Positions 58,201 to 64,000 of a stretch of 64,000 nucleotides of DNA are shown in pieces. The stretch lies in NCBI GenBank assembly GCA_035222895.1, contig JAVYIG010009869.1:1-64000 (forward strand), in the 5' to 3' direction. The translations under genes were made by a program, and so were the position numbers. The notes beneath the pieces were generated by a model. It ran no database searches. It worked only from the letters and a program-made list of their open reading frames with translations, and was not told the origin of the DNA. This DNA is from Strongylocentrotus droebachiensis. Lineage: Eukaryota > Echinodermata > Echinoidea > Camarodonta > Strongylocentrotidae. Each line of letters starts with the position of its first letter. Position 1 is the stretch's first letter.

Positions 58201-61200
58201 CTTCACATCCCCATTAAGCTCGGATCAAACGAACTATGATGTAAAATGATACATTTTGGTGTCAATTTATTGGTTTGGTTCAGACCTCGATCACAGTATT
58301 TGATAATGTATGGGACATCACATTATCAAATAGCTTGGACCTTGCCCAACTTAAAACTGACAACAACAAAATTGTATTAATTAATGAATGTAATGGTCTG
58401 ATTTTGATACAGGTTCCTGCGCGATGCGGGTGATGTAATCAACGCAACTACTCTTCATTTTTACAATTTGAACCGAGCCAGCAGCAATTCAATCCACAAT
58501 TTTACTGACCCAGACCAACTCTTCAGAACCCGATGCGAGCTTCAGAAATTTAGGAAACTTATGAATGATTCTAGGCCGACGGGCTTCCGAGTAAAATGGT
58601 TAGGCGAGACTTCTTTTGTGGGTGAGGGCGGCCTGAGGAATGTTTCAGATCGCTATGTTGCCGGGTTTCCGTAAGCAGTTTCTTCTTTATTGTCTCTTCT
58701 TTTTCTTCTTTCTGTTTCCATATTCTCTCCCCCCCCCCTCCCCCTTGATTACAGCTTGTGAGACCGACAGCCCAGAGTATCGAAAAAGTCGGTCTAGCCA
58801 ACCTTCTGGATGGTTGTCAGTAAGCCAACGAGACCGATATGTCGGTCCCATGGGCCTTCTGACAACGTGTTTAGGGTCCAGTCTACCTCATGGGCTGGCG
58901 GATCTGTGTTTTTTAAACTCTTTTTCCGACAGTGTATTTATGAAAGTGTTGAATAAACAGACTTAAAGAGAAGGTCGAGTTCTGGGAAGAGGTGAAAAAT
59001 AATTTGTGAGCGTTATCATTGTATTATGCTCGTGTGGAAGAACATCAGATAAAAAATGTTCCCTGAAAAGCATGGCTCTTCAAATGCCTTAATATTCTAA
59101 ATATGGTATGTAACATCATAAAAATCGGGACGGAATTTATGCCACATGTTCGTGTAGTCCCATATACATCTTTCTGTGTACAGTGCTTGTAACTTTACTG
59201 GGCCAAATTTCTTATAATTTTGATTAACTATGCAGTACACACCAATACTTATGCTAGATGATCAACCTTTTCTGATCGATTCCACACCGTTTCTTTTACA
59301 ATGCAATCGCATGACCATAACTCAACTTTATCTTTAAACCTCGACACGTTAAACGTAACTTTTCAGGCTAGCCATTGCTACTATATAGACCCCGATTCAC
59401 TCTATCTATAATAGCTTACGTGCCAAAAGGAATTAGTTTGATCATTGTTTATTACAAACACACAGTAATCATAATAGAGGGGTTGTCAGAAGCCCATGAA
59501 TATTCGGGTCATTATTTTTCTTCTCAATAATGCTCATGGACCACTTCCTTTTCAGAAGACAGAATTATGGCTGTGCATCAAAACTACTTTAAATTGTGAA
59601 AATGTTTCATTTAGATTATTTTTATTATGAGTTATGTTATGATGAAAATTGTATTAGTTTATAAAAAGCAGTCAAACTATATCTTATAAATTATCTTTAA
59701 ATATACAGAATTAAGTAACAACAGTTACTGACCACCTAGCTCTTTGACAAGGAATATTGACTAGCATGTACAGTGTATACGGTTTCTGTGTAGTTATTAC
59801 AAATAAGGAGAGAAGATTCAGCAAGGAAAGCTAGGCAGCGTTTCACGAAACCGTCATAAGTACAAGTTCGCCGACAACCCAGTGAACTTCGTGTATCAAA
59901 ATGAACCCGCGTCTCGATGGAATGTCGGTGAACTTGTAATGGTGATGGTTTCTGCATGAGCATGACAATATTTGATAACCTCTTTCAGCATGCTTCACAA
60001 CTTAGGGTTAGCAGCTGAGATGAAGATTTCTGTCTTCATCTACTGGAATTTACTCGTAGGTCCATACGGACTACTAGCTTCTTATAACAACACATACATA
60101 CCGAATCCCGTAAGTATCCAAAATTTGTTTATTCAATTATTTCATAATAATTCCATTCAAAATACAGTTCAAACAGATAAAATGCAAAGACGTACATAAT
60201 TATTTAGAAATATATAGCTGCTTACACTTATTTTGTGAGAAAGTTACAAACATGAGAGTGAAGGTGAAAGGAGAAGAAATTATGCAACATAATATACACA
60301 GAAATAGAATTAAGAAGGTTGGTAACAGAAGAGCCTCAGGGGTTCTGTCGAGACAACAACCCTGCAAGCTTTTAAGTTTTAACCAAAAAAAAGTCGCAGT
60401 GATGATAACAAAAAATGATGAAATATAAAATTGACCTCGGGCTAATGGTGGTTTGGACAAAATCTTCTTTTTCTTCTTCTTCTTCAAAATTGATATAATC
60501 TTATATATTTTATGAAGAAAAAAAATGACCATTGCTTTGCTCAACGTCGGTCGCCACATGTGCCCATCGAGAATTGTGTCCATTGGAAACACCTTTTGGA
60601 TAGTTCAAGAAAAAAATAGGATGATAAAATGTAGTAATTATAAATTAATTTCGGCAAGGCACATGTAGAAAATGAACACAGGCCCCTAAGCCCCCCCCCC
60701 CCCCCCCTGGAAAATACTTAGAAGCACACCTAATAAAATGTCACATTGTGTCTCTTCGATCAATTTGAGTCTATTCGGATGTTAGTTTCACCAACACGTT
60801 CTTCTGTGGAGTCCATCCTACCTTTCTCTCTCTATCTCTTCCCCTCAATTTCTCTTTTTAAATTATCTCTCATTGGTTTTCTCTTTTCTCTCTCTTTTCT
60901 TTCTCTTTTCTTTCTTTCCCTCTTCTCTTATCTTCTTTGTCGATTTCTCTCTCTCTCTCTTTCTCTTTCTAGTCCCCTATTTGTCAAACTGAATAATCGT
61001 CAAACAAAACAATCAATATAATAAAGAGGGCATTCACAAATTTGAAATTCAACAAGCAATGATTTGAAACATGTACATGTAGGCCTAGATTTAAAAGAAT
61101 TTGGTTAATGACTATGTTTATTGGAATTATTTGTTTATTTGTTTGTGTGATTTGTGTTTCAACAGCTGTATTGGGCTTTCCTTCTTCACAAGCGGCTTAT

Positions 61201-63615
61201 GGGCACCCATGTTCTATCTGTATCATATGCTCTTGACGGACACACTGGAGAGGATACGGAGGCCGAAAAGAAAAAGTCCTACGTCAACGTGTTTGCTCAT
61301 TGTACCCTTGTATCGTAAGTATGAATCGGTTGCTGTTAATCTCCTCTTAGTCTTTCTTCCGTATTCTAGTTACTACATGTACTGTACATGTTATTTCTTT
61401 AAATCCGACACTGGGTCAAAATCATTTTTTTACAAAGAGAAACTTATTCCTCAGACTGGCTTTATTTGTGAAACCCGATTTTGTGAAGAAGAAAGAAAAG
61501 CCTATAAACCCAGCTTCGGATTCATATTAGGGAAATTCCAACTCTGTGACGTATTTTGCAAGGTCCCTTCTCATTTGCCCTGTACTAAAAAAAAACTTTA
61601 ATCTTCAATCTAACATTCACCCAAAATATAATGTTTGCAAATAAAAATGAACATTTATAGACTTTTCTATACAGAGCAAATTGGAGAGGAGATCGCAAGA
61701 TACGTCTAAATGTTGCCAATTTGTTTTCACTGATGACAACTTCAACATTTCATAATTTTCCTATTTGTAGTCGGATATCGCTCAAACTTTCACTAATTTG
61801 TTTCTCTCATTTTTCTGCTTTTATTAAAATCAACATTATCAGGGCTGACTTTCTCTTTAATATAATAAGGGCTTTTCATCCTTGTTCCTTGTCTACCAAC
61901 TTTCTTATCAACCCATGCCTCATTACTGGACTTAGTTTAGCAGTCTCTACTTGTCTATTTCATTCAAATCTTACGCTGCACAAAAATGTGGGGTAAAATT
62001 TGGCCTATACATAATTACGTATCCAACCACCAAGGGGTAATTTCATTCCCGATTTGGATTTTTAAAAATTCATAATCATTTTCACCTCTTCTTACCCTTC
62101 TTTCCTCTTCTCTTTTTTTCCTTTTTTATTCTCTATCCCTTTCTCATCCTTCCCCATCCTATTCTTTTTTTCTTTTTTTCTTCGTCCTCATCACCTACAT
62201 GTTTTCATAATTCCTACCCTTATTCCCTTCCATTTTACATCCGGCTCAAAGCACACCCCTTCTCCTTGTCTTCTGTAGCCTTCCCATCGATTGTTTTTAC
62301 TCCCACTCTTCTTCCATCTCTCCTTCTCCATTCTCTCATCATTGGCACTTCCTTCTTCCTCTTCCTAAATGTCTTTTCTTATCCATGTTTCTGCCTAATG
62401 GAAAGTCTACACATCAGAGTTAGCTGGTTATGGAGGCGCAATGACTCAGTCGTAGAGCAGTTGTCTCGTAACCCGGATATCCCTGGTTTCCTAACCAAAT
62501 CAATGCAATACAATGCCCTTTGGTTATGCATTACTCCTCATTAATGAGTTCCACTAGAGAGGACTTAAAGCCATCGGTCCCCTGGTTGCTCACTTGCAAG
62601 CATACACATGCTTTCTTAGCGGTTAAGCAGAGCAATCCCTCTAACCACACTTGTTAAATTTTACCTCAATTCCTCACTATCTTTAATGTTCTTTCCTATT
62701 ATATGCAGCCCATTGTATCCAGCCGGAGCTGTTACAATGATGGTATTAAATCTGCACAACGACAGTGAAGCATCTCTGTACTTGACCGGAGACCTAGTTA
62801 ATAAGAATGTATACGAGTATCTCCTGACACCCCCGGGAGGAGACCTTGCCAGCAGGTAAGGTATATCCATCCTTTAAGGAGTTATAACTACCTTATGAGG
62901 ACTATTTGGAAAACTGTATTTTTGATATCCTACGTTCCAATTTATTCTTAAGAAGCTCTATTCTTCATGGCTTTACCCGACTTCCCCGTATATTACTGGT
63001 AGCATGCTTTTGTGTGTATTCACAAATATGAGATAAATCGTCTTCTTCAGAAGCATAAAAGAAGAAATTTTCTCAATTAAAATCTGTATACAAAATATAA
63101 ACCGGGGTTGAGCGTTTCACGAAAAATGTCACAAGTTTACAAGTTCACTGGCATCCCTTTGAAACGCGTGTGTTGTAATCAACAAGCGTTTCACTGGGAT
63201 GTAATGTAACTTGTAATCATAATGATTTCCATGCCACTGAAGTATTTCCATCTGAAAGTGACTTAATCATGGAAAGGGAATGATATAATTCTGTTGTTAT
63301 TTCATCTCTACCGGGTTTGATCTAGTTTCCCAAATGTTTATGTTGTCAAAGCTACCTTATATAAATACCTCTTTTCTCTATCCACTCTTTTTCCTCAGGA
63401 ACACCACTCTCAACGGTCACCTGTTAAAGATGAAGAACTCCACACATTTTCCAGATATGATTCCACGCCCTCTACCGGTGGGATCACCTATAGTTCTTCC
63501 CCCGAAGACGTACGGTTTCTACGTCATCAGGGATGCTAATGCTCCAGCATGTCGACAAAACCACGTTGATAGAGAATACGAAAAGCAAACCGAAAAAAAT
63601 TGCACAAATTGTTAA
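45645..63615 (+). CDS. HPSE: Heparanase-like endo-beta-glucuronidase, family GH79 (ten exons, 583 aa)
   Basis: Secreted or lysosomal glycosidase that cleaves heparan sulfate (or a related glucuronan) in the extracellular matrix. Ten exons with fully compatible phases (2,2,1,1,2,2,0,2,2) join to 1752 bases. Residues 1-23 are a signal peptide (LVRVLCLGLGLLFSS). GLSPAVLRVGG matches the heparanase GLSPAYLRFGG block. The proton donor is Glu217 in QLGNEPKRF, with its codon split by intron 4, and the nucleophile is Glu352 in VKWLGETSF; these match human Glu225 and Glu343. The C-terminal beta-sandwich carries YWAFLLHKRLMGT and a final FYVIRDANAPAC. Only about 35 residues separate VGG from LNEFTRKC, against about 95 in the human protein, so the excised linker is missing. 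A charged tail with two Cys follows. Kozak context aacATGg is good. Leech-type hyaluronidase in the same family is the alternative activity. Confidence 0.95.
45868..46494. mobile_element. composite TTAA-bounded MITE
   Basis: It starts TTAAAGGACCCGTGACATC and ends ACTGATGGGCTTTAA. The right 160 bp match the 197-bp TTAA MITE (caatgcctaatcggtgac, ccatgatcctctttttc, gtggtctaatccctcc). An inner inverted-repeat element at 46146-46336 sits at the break in similarity, so one element probably jumped into another. Confidence 0.6.
46146..46336. mobile_element. nested inverted-repeat MITE (GTTGCTATGTCAGACATG ends)
   Basis: GTTGCTATGTCAGACATG (about 46158-46175) is exactly inverted as CATGTCTGACATAGCAAC at about 46314-46331, with near-palindromic tata/cata outside. 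Confidence 0.8.
46863..46905. mobile_element. solo hAT end (CAGGCACGTAGCCA plus poly-G)
   Basis: caggcacgtagccacgg plus 19 G matches the left end of the complete element at 18677 with one change. No right end was found downstream in this window. Confidence 0.6.
47840..48340 (-). mobile_element. MITE of the GTACAAG-end family, inverted copy
   Basis: Its sequence (tcattatgctaattatgc, ggaatcaaaaactggtgtc, gttgcccaaggttgccaagc) is the reverse complement of the element at 55563-56115 over some 450 bp. It ends caaattaacaaaaaacacttgta. The left boundary is approximate. A chance open frame at 48226-48447 crosses its right end. Confidence 0.75.
49158..49354 (-). mobile_element. 197-bp TTAA-flanked MITE, inverted copy
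   Basis: It starts TTAAAGACCGTCAATATA, ends gcggggctTTAA, and is the reverse complement family member of 38412-38608 with equal length. Internal words are gaggggattagacc and gaggatcatgggggacc. Confidence 0.88.
49727..50036. mobile_element. 310-bp MITE with ~66-bp inverted ends and palindromic GATATC core
   Basis: The left end CAGGGCTCCCACTTAGCCGA and the right end TCGGCTAAGTGTGAGCCCTG are inverted, and the match continues through gttgtggcgagctggcgc...atcttatggcaagc. The core has four ~22-bp palindromic units built on ttcttgatatcaagaa and gatatcacgaaatcgaattc. The flanks do not match as a target duplication. Confidence 0.9.
51041..51252. repeat. near-perfect foldback: 90-bp arms, 32-bp loop
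   Basis: Arm 1, 51041-51130 (includes agttcctcaggtagacaaag), is inverted at 51163-51252 with only about two mismatches near the outer edge. A transcript would fold into a 90-bp hairpin. No terminal features of known transposons are seen. Confidence 0.97.
51570..51800 (-). pseudogene. LINE C-terminal zinc-knuckle fragment
   Basis: The minus strand reads YCLKCKCTENHYHLFYDCEY followed by INLAFMFYIHKKEK. The C-x2-C...H-L-F-x-x-C knuckle and the following hydrophobic helix rich in Lys are usual for the end of non-LTR reverse-transcriptase proteins. There is no catalytic part. Confidence 0.5.
52020..52150. mobile_element. fragment of the GATATC-core MITE
   Basis: ggcaagccgttttaaacatt followed by tttcttgatatcaagaattg and further gatatc/gatgtt units matches the right half of the element at 49727-50036. 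Confidence 0.7.
52368..52514 (+). CDS. HPSE: heparanase exon 2
   Basis: Phase 2 to 2. It encodes TTLSFSVSIETNKAIHTVD then RRYLSTGFSAKEV, the N-terminal beta-strand that in human heparanase reads as FLSVTIDANLA. Acceptor gatacag, donor gtaagt. Confidence 0.88.
53252..53400 (+). CDS. HPSE: heparanase exon 3
   Basis: Phase 2 to 1. It encodes LLQTLMRGLSPAVLRVGG and then DEVLFVVNGSTNAIPIPS. This contains the family's best-conserved N-terminal block; the segment after it is where the vertebrate linker would begin. Confidence 0.95.
53482..54400. mobile_element. T2-like MITE split by a LINE fragment
   Basis: The left part (53482-53694: cagtgaaagttcgagc, agcaactcggtgacgtatcttgcg) and right part (54126-54400: cacattcaccctaaatataa, ttttgctcaaactttcactgac, ttgccgtttaacg) together match the order of words in the MITEs at 6533 and 61530. 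The intervening 430 bp are a LINE relic. Confidence 0.7.
53695..54125 (-). pseudogene. non-LTR retrotransposon C-terminus inserted in a MITE
   Basis: The minus strand reads MTYGSETWAMKSSSVQRMEK, then MILVGWMRRASLYKRRKN, then VAQVMRMNRLRWFGH-type sequence, and continues with RKTWRETIEEDAKNIVYQSY-like residues. Y-G-(S/A)-E-T-W and N-R-L-R-W-F-G-H are typical of the C-terminal region of LINE proteins of the RTE/L1-like type. It is frameshifted and 5'-truncated. Confidence 0.8.
54640..54735 (+). mobile_element. LINE/SINE 3' tail
   Basis: gaacgcttagagacctctga, then ggcgctatataagcaaggat, then (ATT)n. Same layout as the CR1/L2-like tail at 11440-11510. No tRNA head was recognised upstream. Confidence 0.6.
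54966..55136 (+). CDS. HPSE: heparanase exon 4 (ends inside the proton-donor codon)
   Basis: Phase 1 to 1. It encodes WKGLNEFTRKCGVDLAFTLN and then NAKELLDFNANHGYHVIWQL, and ends GN plus the first base of the catalytic Glu codon before gtaaga. It corresponds to human LDLIFGLNALL and SWELGNEP. Confidence 0.96.
55155..55460. repeat. (GAT)n/(GGT)n microsatellite at the 5' end of intron 4
   Basis: gatgatgatggtggt units begin 20 bases after the donor. The frame of exon 4 stays open across the repeat to a stop at 55478-55480, spelling mostly Asp, Gly and Glu. Confidence 0.95.
55563..56115 (+). mobile_element. 553-bp MITE with GTACAAG inverted ends
   Basis: The left end GTACAAGTTTTTTG...gatttgtgttctag and the right end ctagaacacaaatc...AAAAACTTGTAC are inverted over about 32 bases. 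Inside, taataatgttgctaa plus gaaacatggataat occurs twice 331 bp apart (about 55705 and 56036). An inverted copy is at 47840-48340. Confidence 0.85.
56453..56620. mobile_element. 168-bp MITE with ~48-bp inverted ends and inner hairpin
   Basis: AATAGGGACTTTTCGTTTGA is inverted as tcgtgtaaaacgaacagtccctatt, and the match continues through cacgacgaga(g/a)cgtggac. An inner perfect hairpin, ttaaggcactg...cagtgccttaa, sits in the loop. Related single ends are at 44935 and 46832. Confidence 0.88.
56705..57003 (-). mobile_element. tRNA-derived SINE, minus strand
   Basis: The minus strand begins GGTGCCGTGGTCGAGTGGTT (A box TGGTCGAGTGG) and has the B box GGTTCGAGACC about 35 bases on. It then carries the shared core tgggtacctgacagg and ccggggtaataat, and ends with AGGGCTTTATACAAACTGAG and an (ATT)n-like tail. 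The head keeps tRNA-like cloverleaf length. Confidence 0.88.
57156..57366 (+). CDS. HPSE: heparanase exon 5 (completes the proton-donor Glu217)
   Basis: Phase 1 to 2. G|AA gives Glu217 and then PKRFKKNYLMTIPASQLAKD and YSNELVGPDMCHLP. It matches human NEPNSF...LGEDFIQLHKLL...LYGPDVG. Acceptor is cttag. Confidence 0.95.
57367..58412. other. heparanase intron 5
   Basis: AT-rich. Around 57680-57850 words such as aaggggaagccaatc and ctcagtgatgaacctagcgatc recall the T2-like MITEs but are too diverged for a firm boundary. Otherwise nothing seen. Confidence 0.4.
58413..58670 (+). CDS. HPSE: heparanase exon 6 (nucleophile Glu352)
   Basis: Phase 2 to 2. It encodes FLRDAGDVINATTLHFYNLN and, near the end, FRVKWLGETSFVGEGG. 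WLGET holds the catalytic nucleophile (human Glu343 in VWLGETSS). Several N-x-S/T sites (NAT, NFT, NDS, NVS) are present. Confidence 0.97.
58963..59337 (-). mobile_element. 375-bp TTAA-flanked MITE in intron 6, sister of the 3'-UTR copy
   Basis: It begins TTAAAGAGAAGGTCGAGTT and ends aactcaactttatcttTAA-type sequence with TTAA at both borders. About 200 bp of its right part are the reverse complement of 63612-63820 at roughly 85-90% by eye (tctttctgtgtacagtgctt, tcgattccacaccgtttctt). Confidence 0.85.
59834..59957. mobile_element. short MITE (GCGTTTCACGAAA family)
   Basis: gcagcgtttcacgaaaccgtcat...acaagttcgccgac is mirrored imperfectly by gtcggtgaacttgtaatggtgatggtttctgc. A second copy is at 63109-63238. 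Confidence 0.65.
59989..60109 (+). CDS. HPSE: heparanase exon 7
   Basis: Phase 2 to 0. It encodes MLHNLGLAAEMKISVFIYWN then LLASYNNTYIPNP. It corresponds to human [20 protein letters not shown]. Donor is gtaagt. Confidence 0.94.
60110..61165. other. heparanase intron 7
   Basis: It holds (TTC)n at 60465-60485, poly-C at 60692 and CT-rich sequence at 60820-60970. No element boundary or gene seen. Confidence 0.5.
61166..61314 (+). CDS. HPSE: heparanase exon 8
   Basis: Phase 0 to 2. It encodes LYWAFLLHKRLMGTHVLSVS, a charged loop (DGHTGEDTEAEKKK) and YVNVFAHCTLV, matching human YWLSLLFKKLVGTKVL and VYLHCTN. Confidence 0.96.
61530..61865. mobile_element. T2-like MITE, left end eroded
   Basis: Words aactctgtgacgtattttgc, cattcacccaaaatataat, tcactgatgacaactt, atatcgctcaaactttcac and the end agggctgactttctctTTAA follow the same order as in 6533-7020. 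Its left TTAA border is not identifiable. Confidence 0.7.
61866..62430. other. heparanase intron 8, CT-rich part
   Basis: Pyrimidine-rich unique sequence; open frames reflect base composition. Confidence 0.5.
62431..62645 (+). mobile_element. tRNA-derived SINE, plus strand (second family)
   Basis: GGAGGCGCAATGACTCAGTC then GTAGAGCAGTTGTCTCGTAA resembles a tRNA A box and anticodon arm (CTCGTAA), followed by a decayed B box ggtttcctaacc. The body continues to about 62645. The head differs from the SINEs at 8041 and 56705. Confidence 0.65.
62709..62855 (+). CDS. HPSE: heparanase exon 9
   Basis: Phase 2 to 2. It encodes PAGAVTMMVLNLHNDSEASL and YEYLLTPPGGDLAS, matching human GDLTLYAINLHNVT and KYLLRPLGPHGLLS. 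Confidence 0.96.
63109..63238. mobile_element. short MITE (GCGTTTCACGAAA family)
   Basis: gagcgtttcacgaaaaatgtcacaagt...acaagttcac pairs with aacttgtaatcataatgatttcc. Related to 59834-59957. Confidence 0.6.
63399..63615 (+). CDS. HPSE: heparanase exon 10 and stop codon
   Basis: It encodes NTTLNGHLLKMKNSTHFPD, then VLPPKTYGFYVIRDANAPAC (human [22 protein letters not shown]), where the human protein nearly ends. Here a further hydrophilic tail of about 20 residues (NHVDREYEKQTEKNCTNC) precedes TAA. The stop lies in the TTAA at 63612-63615 that borders a MITE. Confidence 0.96.
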
Positions 63616-64000
63616 AGATAAAGACCAGTTATAGTCATGCAATGGCATTGTAAAAGAAACGTTGTGGAATCGATCAGAAAAGATTGATCATCTAGCATGT
63701 AAGTATTGGTGTGTACTGCAAGGTTCTGGAATCATCAAAATGATAAGAAATTTGGCCTAGTCTTTGTAAAGTTACAAGCACTGTACACAGAAAGATGTAT
63801 ATGGGTCTACGCACACGTGTGTGACACGTGCGTTTATCTCTCACACACCAAGAGATAAACTAATTTACCAAATATATCAATTAATAGGCGGTTTATCATC
63901 ATGTATTAGTCAAAACATACTCTTTCACATGATTGGTAATAAGAGCTTCTATTTCATTTTTTGAAATCGGGGCGTTTCCAATACTGGTCTTTACCTTTAA
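63612..64000 (+). mobile_element. 389-bp TTAA-flanked MITE forming the heparanase 3' UTR
   Basis: It begins TTAAAGATAAAGACCAGT and ends ACTGGTCTTTACCTTTAA, an 18-base inverted pair with one mismatch, with TTAA at both outer edges. The right border coincides with the window end. Its left 200 bp are inverted relative to the intron 6 copy. No AATAAA is seen within it. Confidence 0.88.

Noticed and set aside
61101-61601. 166-codon frame overlapping heparanase exon 8
   Set aside because: Shadow frame: the real exon 61166-61314 is read in another frame with conserved heparanase sequence.

Overview
The window is animal nuclear DNA: AT-rich, intron-bearing genes spread over tens of kilobases, and a dense load of simple repeats, miniature inverted-repeat elements and decayed retrotransposons. 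Both recognisable genes are animal families. The general texture (long GA/CT and GAT tracts, poly-C/poly-G runs next to hAT-type termini, frequent catgtacatgta strings, LINE tails with AGCGCTATATAA) suggests a marine invertebrate deuterostome. A sea urchin or relative is my best guess, but this is inference and not a species call.

Layout, all genes on the + strand. (1) 63-1014: the last two exons of a gene entering from the left, encoding a CARDB-like Ig-fold extracellular domain followed by a C-terminal hydrophobic helix. (2) 1015-15340: an intergenic region with a T2/Kolobok-type MITE, a SINE, an internally deleted hAT element that keeps the C-terminus of its transposase, a CR1/L2-like LINE nested in an RTE-like LINE, a ten-copy 95-bp GC-rich minisatellite and two long-TIR MITEs. 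(3) 15341-about 40030: the orthologue of the photoreceptor transcription factor Glass, six coding exons, 426 aa, five C2H2 fingers, with a 15.9-kb first intron and a TATA/initiator candidate 0.6 kb upstream of the ATG. Its 3' UTR holds degenerate tandem repeats. (4) about 40030-45578: intergenic, with a perfect 2 x 287-bp tandem duplication and long CT/GA tracts. (5) 45579-63615: a complete ten-exon family-GH79 heparanase gene (583 aa, signal peptide, both catalytic glutamates) with a close TATA box. It lacks most of the linker that is excised from vertebrate heparanase. Its introns are crowded with MITEs, SINEs and LINE relics, and its stop codon lies inside the TTAA end of a 389-bp MITE that forms the visible 3' UTR.

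The two complete genes have no obvious functional link. The most notable structures are the TTAA-flanked MITE family (at least six copies, one providing the heparanase stop and 3' UTR, with an inverted sister in intron 6), three hAT elements with perfect 8-bp target duplications, the nested LINE-in-LINE and LINE-in-MITE arrangements, a 90-bp-arm foldback, and a frameshifted but protein-like extension after the Glass stop codon.
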